Below are positions 17,106 through 26,401 of a stretch of 64,000 nucleotides of DNA, in pieces. Position 1 is the stretch's first letter. Every line of letters starts with the position of its first letter. The notes under the pieces were generated by a model that worked only from the letters and a program-made list of their open reading frames with translations, had not been told where the DNA came from and made no database searches. Source of the stretch: Bradyrhizobium ottawaense (GTDB lineage Bacteria > Pseudomonadota > Alphaproteobacteria > Rhizobiales > Xanthobacteraceae); the NCBI RefSeq assembly GCF_002278135.3, contig NZ_CP029425.2:7540001-7604000 (forward strand), read 5' to 3'. The translations under genes were made by a program, and so were the position numbers.

Positions 17106-18376
17106 TTAACACCGTATTTCGCATGCAGATGCCCGAGTTCGGCGAGCCCCCGACGTAGCATATCCCGCAGTGCCTCGCGATTCTCGATTCGCGGCCATGA
17201 CAGTGCGCTCCCAAGCCACTCTTCGAACCCCCCATTTTGTGCGGCGGCCAGAGCCATGCCGACAGAACGAACGTCGTCGAAGCCCGCGTGCTGCTCGTCG
17301 TCGCGACCGATATCTTCAAAGACGTACTGGGTCAGATCCGGTTGCCCCCAGGCGAGGAAGGCGGATCTTCGAACTTGGCAAGGTACGCATCGGCCGCAGT
17401 GGCTATATTTGAATTTCTGAAATCGACCGCAACTCGTCGAACGCACGGCCAATGTGCGCAGCAACGGCTGATTGTTGCATTCCTTCAGCATCTCTCCCTT
17501 CGTCTTGTTGGCGTAGGGAGTGCAGAGCGCCGCCCGGATGCCAGCGGCGTCGAGAAGATCCTGAAACAACGCCAGGAACTGGGGATGCGCCGTTCGTGTG
17601 CTCAGGCTTCCGATCCGGCTTCCGGTCAGCGGTGGATTTATCGCGATGAACCCGTTTTCGCAGACATATAGGGGAATGGCCGCTCCCTCCTGATAGGGCG
17701 CCAGGGCCGTCGCGACGAGAACTCCGAAGGCGAGAAATATGATCGAACGGGCGCGCTGCGAGGTATCCTTCGGTTTTGGTACGACCGCATTGTCGTTGAG
17801 CTGTATGTGTCTCAGACCGCCTGCGATCGCATGCGCGAACTCTTCCTGCTTCTCAGAGTCACCGCGCACGATCTTACTGATGAGGAGGGGCAGCGTGCCG
17901 GCAGCAGCGAGGTCAATCGTTCCGATCAGACTGTCGAGGCCGCCCGATAACAGCGCGACGCAATCCTGCGGCGGCCGGACCACACGCGCCGGCTGGGGAG
18001 CTGCCGCTCCGCCCGCGATGAAGCGCAAGCTCCATCTGTCGGTCGTCAAGAACGCCAGCGCATCGGCGATCAACGGCGCAACTCCATTCCAGAAGCCCGG
18101 TTCGGTCACCGCGATCTCCAGATCGAATTCGCGAGTCCATCCATCCGGACTTTGGGTTCGCAGCCCGGCGGCATCCGCCACCATGACCGAGTTGGAGATG
18201 GAAAGGAGATCCCATGCGCGCCTATCGGGAGCAAACCGTTCTTTCCGGACGTCGCCGCGTAAAGCGGCGCCTACGCTCGCTCGACCAGGGACGCCTGCCT
18301 GGCCGTACAGCACTACCCTGAGCGTGCCCGCCTCATCGAAGCGGCCGACGTCCGCCGGAGCGCACAACAGCCTCAT
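17102..18376 (-). CDS. qatC: QatC: QueC-like PP-loop enzyme of the Qat system
   Basis: The 424-residue protein carries the PP-loop ATP pyrophosphatase signature SGGLDS at about 144-149. It also has a QueC-type zinc site near the C-terminus (CGRFQKFKYSHCGRCVPCQ). QueC makes a 7-deazaguanine precursor; in Qat the homologue is thought to modify nucleic acid or protein during defence, but the target is not settled. The N-terminal 130 residues are an extension absent from housekeeping QueC. It overlaps qatB by four bases at its start and qatD by four at its end. It looks intact. Confidence 0.8.
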   Translation of the reverse strand: MRLLCAPADVGRFDEAGTLRVVLYGQAGVPGRASVGAALRGDVRKERFAPDRRAWDLLSISNSVMVADAAGLRTQSPDGWTREFDLEIAVTEPGFWNGVAPLIADALAFLTTDRWSLRFIAGGAAAPQPARVVRPPQDCVALLSGGLDSLIGTIDLAAAGTLPLLISKIVRGDSEKQEEFAHAIAGGLRHIQLNDNAVVPKPKDTSQRARSIIFLAFGVLVATALAPYQEGAAIPLYVCENGFIAINPPLTGSRIGSLSTRTAHPQFLALFQDLLDAAGIRAALCTPYANKTKGEMLKECNNQPLLRTLAVRSTSCGRFQKFKYSHCGRCVPCQVRRSAFLAWGQPDLTQYVFEDIGRDDEQHAGFDDVRSVGMALAAAQNGGFEEWLGSALSWPRIENREALRDMLRRGLAELGHLHAKYGVK

Positions 18377-19254
18377 TCTTCGTATCCTTCGAATACCTCG
18401 AACGTATCCCGAAGCGCCGCTTGCACAACGCTCGCAACGCGTCCCGTCGTAAGGGTTCGCCCCTGGTCCCTCAACCGCCGGAAAGCCGCCGCTACGGATT
18501 CCGCGATGTACGCCCGCATCTGCTTCAACCGGGACATTGCGACCGTTGCGGTCGGGGCCCGTTCGAGAAGGTGCTTGCCAACGTCGAGTTCGAAGCGCCG
18601 GGCGACATCGATGGCGGTGAATTTTTCGATGACGAACTCACGTTCGACGTCCGACAGATTGAGCAGGTCGGCTTCCGGAAACTCCTTCAGCAATTCCGAC
18701 ATTGCGTCGTGCATGGCGGCACGCTCCGCTTCGGCATCCTGAGTTCCGTCGACCGGCCTGACCGCCTCGATGATTGCGGTCGCTATCTCTTCCGTCGACC
18801 GCCCGGCCAGTACGGCCGCGTCGATCGGCGCGTCGGCGGCGCCTGAGGCGGTCGAGTAAAGCGTGTAGCCGAGCGAACCAGCGGTTTGTGCAGTGGCACC
18901 AAACCTCTGGGTCGCTGGATTCGAACCGCCGTACCCGTTGCGGATATAGTGCCCAAGCCCGCGTCTCAGATCACGCGCGTCACCAGAGCGCGCAAAGTCT
19001 CCCAGACTGGCACGGGTGCCGCCGAATCGCTTCTCGGGAGCGATGGGCGACGGCTGCAGCAGCGGCGGCACTGCGGGCGGTGCAGCAGAAACCGGGGGCA
19101 CTTGGTCCGGAGGCGCGCCGTCGGGCGGTACATCCGGCTGTTCGTTGGGAAGCTCCGGAGGAGGTGGCACCGGATCCTGGGGCGCGGCCGGCGTCCAAGG
19201 CGGCACCAACGGGACGCCCGGGCCCGGGCCCCCGCTAGACTGCGACGTTCCCAT
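18373..19254 (-). CDS. qatB: QatB: Qat system associated protein
   Basis: The 293-residue product begins MGTSQSSGGPGPGVPLVPPW, a start typical of QatB, followed by a long Pro-rich stretch (to about 75) and a helical C-terminal half. Its molecular role is unknown. The start lies inside the end of the upstream qatA frame (20-base overlap) and the stop overlaps qatC. It appears intact. The identification depends on the N-terminal motif plus gene order. Confidence 0.75.
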   Translation of the reverse strand: MGTSQSSGGPGPGVPLVPPWTPAAPQDPVPPPPELPNEQPDVPPDGAPPDQVPPVSAAPPAVPPLLQPSPIAPEKRFGGTRASLGDFARSGDARDLRRGLGHYIRNGYGGSNPATQRFGATAQTAGSLGYTLYSTASGAADAPIDAAVLAGRSTEEIATAIIEAVRPVDGTQDAEAERAAMHDAMSELLKEFPEADLLNLSDVEREFVIEKFTAIDVARRFELDVGKHLLERAPTATVAMSRLKQMRAYIAESVAAAFRRLRDQGRTLTTGRVASVVQAALRDTFEVFEGYEE

Positions 19255-20861
19255 TCGCCCTCGTCTTGTTGATGGCGTTCTTCACGGGTTTAGAAACGTC
19301 GCCCGACGAACCCCACACCTCAAGAAGCGACGCCGCCCAAGGGCGGTCGCTGATCTTCGGCACGATGCTAGGCTGAATCTGCTGGTGAGGGCGCGCCTCG
19401 AGGAACGCCGCCAAACGCGGTCCCTGGACCGGATCGGCATCGGCGAGCGCAATGCAGGCCGTAAGTATTTGCGGCGCGCCCCACTCCTGTTCCTTGCGGG
19501 CGCGCTCGAGAAGTCGATCCATAATCACTGTGGTTTCGATCCGGGGCACCCGGACCAGGCGGTCCCTCAACCGAGCTGACATTTCCGGATGTTCGAGCAT
19601 CGCCGCGAGAAGTTCGGCGCCGTCGGAGGACAGGCGATCTTCAGGAGTGATCAGCGGCGCATGCTCGCGGCTGACGTAAAGAGCCCCGCGGAGATCGACG
19701 TCATGCAACGGCGGCGAAAGCGCCAGCCATTCGCGCACGAAGTCGCCGGTCCACGGATCCTTCGTCTCCAGGTCGCGACCGGCGGCCGCTGCCTCCTCCC
19801 AGTCCTTCAGGAACGCGGGCTTTCCTTCCGCGTCCGTCGTCACATTCTTGACGAGCTCGGCATAGGCTTTGGCGTCGCCGATGCGCTCGAACAGAAGGAG
19901 CTTAGCGAGGACCGCCTCATCCACGCCCACACCCTGCGCCTTGGAGATGGTCATGCGGATCGATAGCGCGTTCAGGAAGCGCTTGATCAGGCGGGGATTG
20001 CCGACAATTCCGGACGCCGTTGTCATGAGCGAAGACAGCCGCTCGGCAGTGTCGAGTTGTCCGACCAGCGATCCCGGTAAGCCGATGTCAAGCGAGTTGA
20101 CGAACGCGCGGTCCACCTTCTTGCCCTGCCAAGTGCTCTTCAGTTGACGGATCACGGCGGCGCGAATCTTCTCCTTGTCGGGCTCGGGCAGGTCGCTGTT
20201 GTCCACGAATAGCAGCATCATGTATGCGCGGACCTCCTGCGTGCCGAGTTGCGGCACGCGGATCGGAACCTGGATCAGCTTGTCGAAGTAGTTCGTTACC
20301 ATCAAGTCATTTTCGAAGCCCGCGAAGTGCTTGCGGACTGCGTGCTTGATCATGTCGTTGTCCGCAGCGATGACGAAGGCGGTGTTCTTGAGGAATAGGA
20401 AGAGGCGGATGGCTTCGAGCGTCGAGATCGTTGTCTCGGGCAGGCAGCGGTCGAGATCGTCGATCAACACGACAAGCGTGATACCGAGTTCTTCAAGGGT
20501 TTGCTCGAGCGTGTCGCGCAGAGCCTGAATTTCCTTCGGAGGAGACGTTTCCTCCTTCGGTTTTAGAAGCTCGCCGCCTTCCTTGACGGCATCGCCGACG
20601 GCCTTCTTCGCCGCATCGGCATCGCTCTTCCCGAAGCCCTCGCTCCACATCTTTCTGCCGAGTTCGAAGAACTCGCCGGCGGCCCCGACCGGCGGAACGC
20701 CGAAATAGATCGAAGCCGCCGACGTCGTTGCGAGCTTCGCCACCCGCAGCCACTTCACCCGCTTAGCAAGAGCGGCAACCTTTTCGAGCGCTGTCTCGCG
20801 GCTTTCGGCCTCGTTCGCAAGCTTGTCCGCAATGACGTCCATTAGGGCGGCGCGCGACGTG
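19235..20861 (-). pseudogene. qatA: QatA: KAP-family P-loop NTPase, N-terminus missing
   Basis: The frame encodes the KAP NTPase core from about the end of the first domain. The membrane-like helix region (TTSAASIYFGVPPVGAAGEF) is followed by the Walker B motif LVVLIDDLDRC and sensor-like NTAFVIAADNDMIKHAVRKHF. The Walker A GxxGxGKS stretch that should lie about 100 residues before this is absent. In-frame coding stops resembling QatA at about 20861, where SMC-like sequence begins in another frame. The first usable ATG (20842) would give a 535-residue protein without an ATP-binding loop. The system is therefore probably inactive unless the lost part is dispensable. Confidence 0.75.
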
Positions 20862-21785
20862 GGTCGGGGCCTCGAGCGCCTTGAACGAGTAGTAGTCGCG
20901 CCCGTGGAACTGGCGGTCCTTCAGGTGGCGGTTGAGCTCGTTCAGGGTGGACTTGATGCCGGTGAAGGCATCGTCGAGCCGATGGAGAAGGTCGTCCCGG
21001 AATGCCGAGGTCATCTCCGTCTCAGCGTTCCGACACTGCTCCGCGTACTGGACCAATTCATGCCCATCCAATCGGTCCTTTTCGGCGACCGCCCACTGCT
21101 CGACGGCCGACGGCGTCGCCTCCTCGGCGGTGAACGGCGGCACGAGATAGAAGTCCTGCCCGTGCTTGTTCACGGCGCCCGTCATTTCCCTCATCAGGGT
21201 GGAGCGCCGGTTGGTAGAACGGTTTTCACGGTCCGCCGTCAGCCCAGCGATGCGGTCCGACAAGGACTGAGCCGCCATTTCGGCCACCTTCGACCGGTAG
21301 TCGCTCATCTCCCTCGATTGCGGGAATCCGTCCAGCAGCTGGCGCGCGCGGGCGCGACGTGCCACCGCCAGGACTTCACGATTGTTCTTCATGTAGTCTT
21401 CATACGCGCCCTCGGCCCTGTCTTTCGCGCTGTGTGCCCGGGTCGACGCATCCTGTGTCTCGGTCTTGAGCCGGTTTGCCGTCTTGACCTCCGCGGCTAG
21501 GCGCTCCAGATCGGCAACGAGCTTGGGATCGCGATTCCGCTTGGCGTCTTCGATATTTTTGCCGATTTCCGCCAGCTTGCGATCGAAAGCAGCCAATTCC
21601 TCGCCGCATCCAAAGCAGGTCAGGCCAGAGTCGCGGATGGCCTGGAATTGCGCGAACATGGCTTCGAACAGCCGTGCCTCATCCTCCGCGCGCCGGACAT
21701 CTCCCGCCGATCCAGCAAGTTGCTGGAGCAATTGCTGCCGTTCGGCCTGAAGCTGTTGGCGCATCTGCTCCTTCCGACCGTCGAC
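20855..21785 (-). pseudogene. SMC/SbcC-like coiled-coil ATPase, internal fragment
   Basis: The minus-strand frame encodes a long Gln/Glu/Lys-rich coiled coil (RKEQMRQQLQAERQQLLQQL onward) interrupted by a CFGCGE zinc-hook-like motif. Its end (LNRHLKDRQFHGRDYYSF) resembles the segment before the C-terminal ATPase half of SMC/MukB-like defence ATPases. Both ATPase halves are missing. The left end is fused to the truncated qatA and the right end to an unrelated plus-strand frame at about 21785. I cannot say which defence system it came from. Confidence 0.5.
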
Positions 21786-22255
21786 TTGCGCGATTTCGAG
21801 CAATCTCTCGTCGAGATTCCCGACGAAGAAGCCTTCGACTTCGTGGTTGGTCTCGTTCACCCTGACCCTAGCCGTAAGCAGGCTGCGCGCAAGCTTCTCC
21901 CCGCGGAGTACCATGACCTCTCGAATTCCGCGCTGTTCGACGCCATCGTCGCAATGGCGTTCTGCCTTGCAGATCGCGACGCGCGGTTCAGGGTCAGCGT
22001 GAAGTACCTCGCAGGGCTAACACCGGACATGCTCAGCACGACAGGCAGGGCGATCATAGGCGGACAAGCCGGCTTCGATACACTGTGCGAACGGTTGAGA
22101 CATGTAAACGGCACCCGAGCCGGCCATCACGGCCGCATCAAAGAGCTGGGACATTTGGCTGGGCTTTCGACGTCGGAGTCGCCCCTCGATCCTCAGATCA
22201 GGTCGATCTTGCTAGAGAAGATCGAAACGAACATCGCAAATGCCGTCGAGGCGGA
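21780..22255 (+). pseudogene. unknown protein fragment
   Basis: The plus-strand frame (VDLRDFEQSLVEIPDEEAFDF through LEKIETNIANAVEA) has protein-like composition over about 155 residues and covers the space between the SMC fragment and the IS1380 end. No start codon of its own is evident and it is cut by IS1380 sequence at 22256. I recognise no family. By position it may be part of the same broken defence locus. Confidence 0.35.
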
Positions 22256-22552
22256 GTCTCTTGAAACTCGCTGCCCGTGTGGTCGAGACCACGAGCCGCA
22301 TTCGCCTTGCGTTCGCCGCGGCATGTCCCGAAGCCGACCTGATCCGCGGCTTGCCCGGCGCGCTGCTGCCGCTCAGTCCTTGACCGGCGGGGCGTCCGCC
22401 CCCCGTTCGCCCAACTTATCCCTCAAGCGCGTTGCAAAGTACGGGTCGTCAGGCGGTGAAAAGCCGAAGGCAATCCTGTGCGCCTCGTCAGAGCAGATGT
22501 GCGGCCACATCAATCGGACTAGAAAAACGCACTCTCACGAATAGGACGGGCT
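22256..22552 (+). mobile_element. IS1380-family right-end fragment
   Basis: The sequence repeats, on the plus strand, the last part of the IS1380 copy at 13757-14060, including the terminal CACTCTCACGAATAGGACGGGCTA. It corresponds to the last few dozen transposase codons plus the non-coding end. The two copies are nearly identical, so they moved recently or were separated by rearrangement. Confidence 0.75.
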
Positions 22553-22621
22553 AAACTGTCACATGTTGTGTCACTCAGCACTCGATTCACGCCCCTTGCT
22601 TGACTCGGTTATGAGGGGCCT

Positions 22622-22810
22622 TCAGTCTGGTTATCGGTAGCGCCGAAAGGCGTATCAAGGGAATACGGTGCGTCCTCACGGACAAGGCCGAAGCTGCCCC
22701 CGCAACTGTAAGCGGCGAGCCGACGACAGTTGGGCCATTGGGTTCGTTCGTTCGAACCTGGGAAGGTGGTCGGAGGCGTCAACCCGCGAGCCAGGAAACC
22801 TTGCTGCCGG
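22622..22810 (+). ncRNA. cobalamin riboswitch
   Basis: The conserved parts appear in order: GGGAATACGGTGCG near 22659, the B12 box core with GCCCCCGCAACTGTAAGCGG near 22695, and the closing AGCCAGGAAACC near 22790. Paired arms lie between (GGTTCG...CGAACC). Such riboswitches turn off B12 uptake or synthesis genes when adenosylcobalamin binds. The only thing downstream is a short signal-peptide-like frame that breaks off into a helicase pseudogene, so the regulated gene has been lost. Confidence 0.85.
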
Positions 22811-22937
22811 TCGTGGTCATGGACTGACGCAGGGGCGGGGTGCTCCAAGACGTTGCAAAGCCGATCGAGATCTGCCGCATTCGGGGCGAACGGCTGCCGC
22901 TCACGGCGAATGTGCGTGACGGCTTTTTGTTTCGCCC

Positions 22938-23120
22938 GTGGTCATCACCGTTTTCATTTCAAACGTAGTAGCCGTGCCGGCGCGAGTTTCGGCGTCAACT
23001 TCAATCCTGCTCAAACAGCGCTGGCTGTCCGGGTCAGCATTGACGCTAGGAATCGTGCTGGCCTCGATCGCCGCAGCGGGATCGGCGTCCGCACAGCCTC
23101 CGCAACTGCTCAATCCGTGA
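22938..23120 (+). pseudogene. truncated exported protein, likely B12-regulated receptor leader
   Basis: The frame ends with a good signal peptide: basic LKQRW, a hydrophobic run ALTLGIVLASIAAAGSA, and a cleavage-like SASAQ. It then stops within a few residues as the sequence turns into helicase-like DNA. Following a cobalamin riboswitch, this could be the first residues of a TonB-dependent B12 receptor (BtuB). That identity is inferred from position and is not shown by the residues. Confidence 0.4.
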
Positions 23121-23149
23121 TTGTCTCCTCGGCCAATCCGTGGGGCAAC

Positions 23150-24080
23150 ACCGTCACCGCGGCAGCAGCAGCGGCGCGAGCGCGTACGCCTCTGGTACGT
23201 GGCCGCGACCCGGGCGCGCGACCTGCTGATCCTGCCTAGGCACTCCGCCGACCTGTCGGACAAGTGCTGGGCAAAGCTCGTCGATTTGGGCCTGGCTGGT
23301 CTCCCGGCGATCAACCCGAACGACGTCGGCACCGCGAAGGAAAGGAACGTCACGCCGCTAGAGAACGGGCAGACCCGCGAGACCTTCGCCGCCGAGGCGA
23401 CCGCTATCTTCGATGTGCGCAAGACCGTGATCTGGCGTCGCCCGAGCCGGAGCGAACTTGATCAGGTGGACGAGCCAGAAGCGAAGATCGAAAGCGGGGA
23501 AATTCCGGAAACCGGCGCTGCGGAGCCTGCTGCCGTTCTCAGAAGTTCGACGCGTGGCACCATCCTTCACAAGCTAATCGAGGAGGTGCTGACCGGAGAA
23601 GCCTGCGACGCCAGGGCGGACTTGAAACGCGGGCTGCGGAACTGATCCGGCAGATGGGGCACGAACCGGCGGAGGATCCGAAGATGGGCATCAGCGCCGT
23701 CGAACTGACCGCCACGGTGCTGCGGACGCTCGCTCTTCCGGACGTCGTGACGCCGCGACCGCGTCTCGCCCCCGAGCTCCCGTTGTTCGGAAGCCAGACT
23801 CACGAAGGCGGCAAGGTCCTGCTCTCCGGACAGGTTGACGCGATCGCGTTCGACGAGGCCGGCGCCATCGACGCGGTCGTCGATTGGAAGAGCGACGTGG
23901 CTCCGGATGCGCCGAGCATCGGCCACTACAGACAGCAGATCGCCGACTATCGGAAGCAGACGAACCTAAGCGGGACAGGTCGTCGATGTGACTTGAGCCC
24001 CCGCGGCTGCTGCTCAGGATCCAAGCGCCGTCTCTGCCGGCCTGGTCTACCTTGCCGAGCTGCGGTTGCTCACGCTTGGC
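23150..24080 (+). pseudogene. UvrD/RecB-like helicase-nuclease C-terminal fragment, frameshifted
   Basis: The frame opens at the helicase motif VI block RERVRLWYVAATRARDLL. It then passes to a RecB-type nuclease: RGTILHKLIEEVL, a GQVDAIAF strand and the catalytic DWKSDV followed by HYRQQIADY. The frame shifts at about 23640 and again near 24010. Motifs I-V of the helicase are missing. Such AddA/UvrD-like fusions occur in DNA repair and in phage-defence loci; the nearby qat genes and SMC fragment favour the latter, but that is inference. Confidence 0.7.
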
Positions 24081-24799
24081 TGAGATCGAATCTGAAAGTT
24101 CTCCGCAGTTTCACGGATTTCGAAATTGATCGGTCCAGGTCGCCCGTCCGGAGTTCGGGCCCACAGGTATGCGGAGCCTTCATCCAGCACGATCGACTCG
24201 ACCGAGAAGCCTGCACGCTTAACCAATCCGGCGAGATCGTCCGGCGGGATGAGGCCGTAGAAGGAATGGCCCCTAAGCGAGTCCATGAGGAAGCCGTTGC
24301 CGTATGGTTGACAATTCGGGAGATTCTGCATCCTTGTAAAATCAGAATTGCGATAGAGCGTCACAAACAAGCAAGTGCCGTTTGGCTTTAGCTTAGCTCT
24401 CATCAGTTGAACGATGCCAAGTCTCACGCTTGCCGATGGGATCACAGAAAGAACGTTTATGCAGAAGCCGCGGTCGTATCTCCGGTCATGGGAGGCAAAC
24501 TGACCCACGGTGAGGGCGTGGACGTGATTTGATTTGCCGACGTAATCGCGGATGGTGGTCGAACGACCGCGGATCATTTGACCCCTTGAAAGCTGCACTT
24601 CCGAATCCACCAACGCAAGTTCGCCGGTGGTTTTGGCTATTGCCCGTTCGTAACGCAGTTTGCCGCAGCCAAAGTCGAAGCTGGAATGAATTGGCTCGAG
24701 ACGCGAGATCAGCTTCTTAAGATAGGCCCAACTCTGTGTTTCCGGCTTGGCTGCGTTTTCGCTCCGGACGATGATATCCTTCCCGATCTTGTACCACAT
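24047..24799 (-). CDS. class I SAM-dependent methyltransferase
   Basis: The 250-residue product has a Rossmann-type methyltransferase core. Motif I is degenerate (SSFDFGCGKLRYERAIA), an acidic strand end (LALVDSEV) should bind the SAM ribose, and a later strand has RGFCINVLSVIP. The substrate is unknown. I place the start at the ATG at 24799, which overlaps the stop of the upstream membrane-protein frame (TGATG), because this gives a coupled pair. The long frame running through to 25462 is an artefact of that neighbour. The 3' end overlaps the helicase pseudogene on the other strand. Confidence 0.6.
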   Translation of the reverse strand: MWYKIGKDIIVRSENAAKPETQSWAYLKKLISRLEPIHSSFDFGCGKLRYERAIAKTTGELALVDSEVQLSRGQMIRGRSTTIRDYVGKSNHVHALTVGQFASHDRRYDRGFCINVLSVIPSASVRLGIVQLMRAKLKPNGTCLFVTLYRNSDFTRMQNLPNCQPYGNGFLMDSLRGHSFYGLIPPDDLAGLVKRAGFSVESIVLDEGSAYLWARTPDGRPGPINFEIRETAENFQIRSQPSVSNRSSAR

Positions 24800-25462
24800 C
24801 AGATGGCCGCCTCTGTGAATGCTTGGCGGTTGCCTGCACTTGCCTCGGCATTCCCGGCTATCTGTTGGATCTGGGGATCCGCCCTTCGTTCCAGCAATCC
24901 ATACCGAAGATGCATAAATAGAAGCGCGGCCATCGAGGCGGTCCAAAAAATGATCAGAAACCAAGCTGCCCTGGCGAAGGCGGATAAGACCGCGAAGCCT
25001 GTGAGTATGAAGAGCCACTCCAAGGCAACCCAATATGTGCCAAGCCTCCAATGCGCTTTCGATGTCGTGCTTGTCGACGAGCGGATGTTCGCTTCGGCTG
25101 GACGCGTATTTGTAGAACGTCGCTCTCACGAGGGGATGGCGGTCGCGTTTGAGATTTGCCACCTGACGGGCCGACATCTGCGCACCCGACATGACAGCCA
25201 GAGGGAGAAGGATGTTAGCGCGGTCGAACCTCGCCCTGATCTTAAATATGTCCGAAATCCGATCATGGAATCGGGTGACCCTGCTGAAGATGAGCACCAG
25301 CAAAGCAAGCGCGAAGCCGCCCACGTTCACCTCAGGAGCTTTAATAGCCGTGGCGAATTCCTTGACGCCGGGCAGATGCTCAACTCGCAAGAAAAGACCG
25401 TTAATCCAAGGATCGTACCTCACCAGGAACGAGCAGGCTAAGGTCAGCCAGAAATCCGCCAA
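24799..25462 (-). pseudogene. multi-pass membrane protein, frameshifted, coupled to a methyltransferase
   Basis: The first frame (25462 to about 25030) starts MADFWLTLACSFLVRYDPW. It has a second hydrophobic segment (FALALLVLIFSRV), a third near PLAVMSG, and a cytoplasmic helical part. At about 25030 the frame shifts to one with two further membrane spans (WLFILTGFAVLSAFARAAWFLIIF and a second) that ends at the methyltransferase start. I know no family with this layout. If the shift is a sequencing or biological slip, the gene would be a four-to-five-span protein of about 220 residues. Confidence 0.45.
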
Positions 25463-25553
25463 AGCGTTCTTCTAGAGCATCTCAGAATAGTTCTTCGGCC
25501 CGAAGAAGGGCATCAGAACGCGAAGGATCGAATCCATGCCGCCCCCGAGGTTG

Positions 25554-26078
25554 TTAAGACCGGTCCATAAACGGCTTGATTGAGTCAGAAAAGTAGCCGA
25601 CGGTCAACGGATAAGGTGATGGCCGAAGGGAGGAAACACCCTCCCTCGGACGCTTCCCGAGTCGAGTAGCGATCCCATATTCAAGGCAAAAAGCGCGCAT
25701 CTGATTTATGAGGCACGTCCGTTGCGAAATCATCCTATCGCGAACACGATGCAGCGCTTGCAGGTCAATGTGTTCGGGCGACCGTATTTCGACGAAGCGC
25801 ATTGTTGGTCGCGTCACTGCTTCCGCGATCGCTGCGGCATCGATGATGTCACTTTTGTTGGACTTTACATAAGGCTTGACGAATTGAGCCGGAATAATGC
25901 GGACGGTATGCCCCATCGCGGCGATCTTGCGTGCCAACCATTGCGAGCTGGCCTTCCAATTGTAGATCGTCGCTTCGGAGACCCCGTGCTTGCGAGCTAG
26001 GTCGGCCGTCTTCGCCCCGGCCTCATGCGCCTTCGACACTGCGATAATCTGCTCTTCCGTGAACCTTGCTCGCTTCAT
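25554..26078 (-). pseudogene. chimera of IS3 OrfA N-terminus and IS110 transposase piece
   Basis: Residues 1-43 are an IS3-family OrfA start (KRARFTEEQIIAVSKAHEAG, then HGVSEATIYNWKA). At residue 44 the frame continues without a break into an IS110-type DEDD transposase piece (ARKIAAMGHTVRIIPAQFVKPYVK, then DIIDAAAIAEAV). About 85 residues later homology ends. Two insertion sequences have been fused in frame by deletion or insertion. It is unlikely to be functional. Confidence 0.75.
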
Positions 26079-26134
26079 CTGTCCGTCCTTCTTCGGGGCG
26101 GACTCTGAATCCTTCTGGAGGAAATGCTCAGTGG

Positions 26135-26341
26135 CAGGTCACGCCAACGAAAAGAAGCGTTGGTTGCGCAGCCGCGCCAAAATCCATCGCTGCGCGACTT
26201 GCACCGCAACTTCGACCTTTGCCTTATCTTTTGGGCGCCGCGGCCGGGCTGCGAGATGGCCGTGCCGTAATGGCTTGCCATCTCGGCATAGGTTCGGTTG
26301 AGGCCGGGATCGTGGCGGTCGGGATGTGAGCGGCAAGCCAA
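26135..26341 (-). pseudogene. IS21-family istA internal fragment
   Basis: The translated piece [20 protein letters not shown] plus [11 protein letters not shown] matches the middle of the IstA protein encoded at 36621-38000 almost residue for residue, with upstream pieces in a shifted frame. No other part of an IS21 element is adjacent. Confidence 0.7.
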
Positions 26342-26401
26342 GGCCGTCAGTCAGCGTGGCTCATTGGCATAGCGCAGCTCACCTTACCGCCCGCGCGGAC
26401 T

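Noticed and set aside
18421..19579. Several long plus-strand frames across qatB and qatA
   Set aside because: High GC opens antisense frames; the minus-strand genes have motifs, overlaps and order that explain the region.
24800..25462. A 471-residue fusion of membrane protein and methyltransferase
   Set aside because: The membrane part is better continued by another frame that ends exactly at the methyltransferase ATG, so the long frame is chance read-through.
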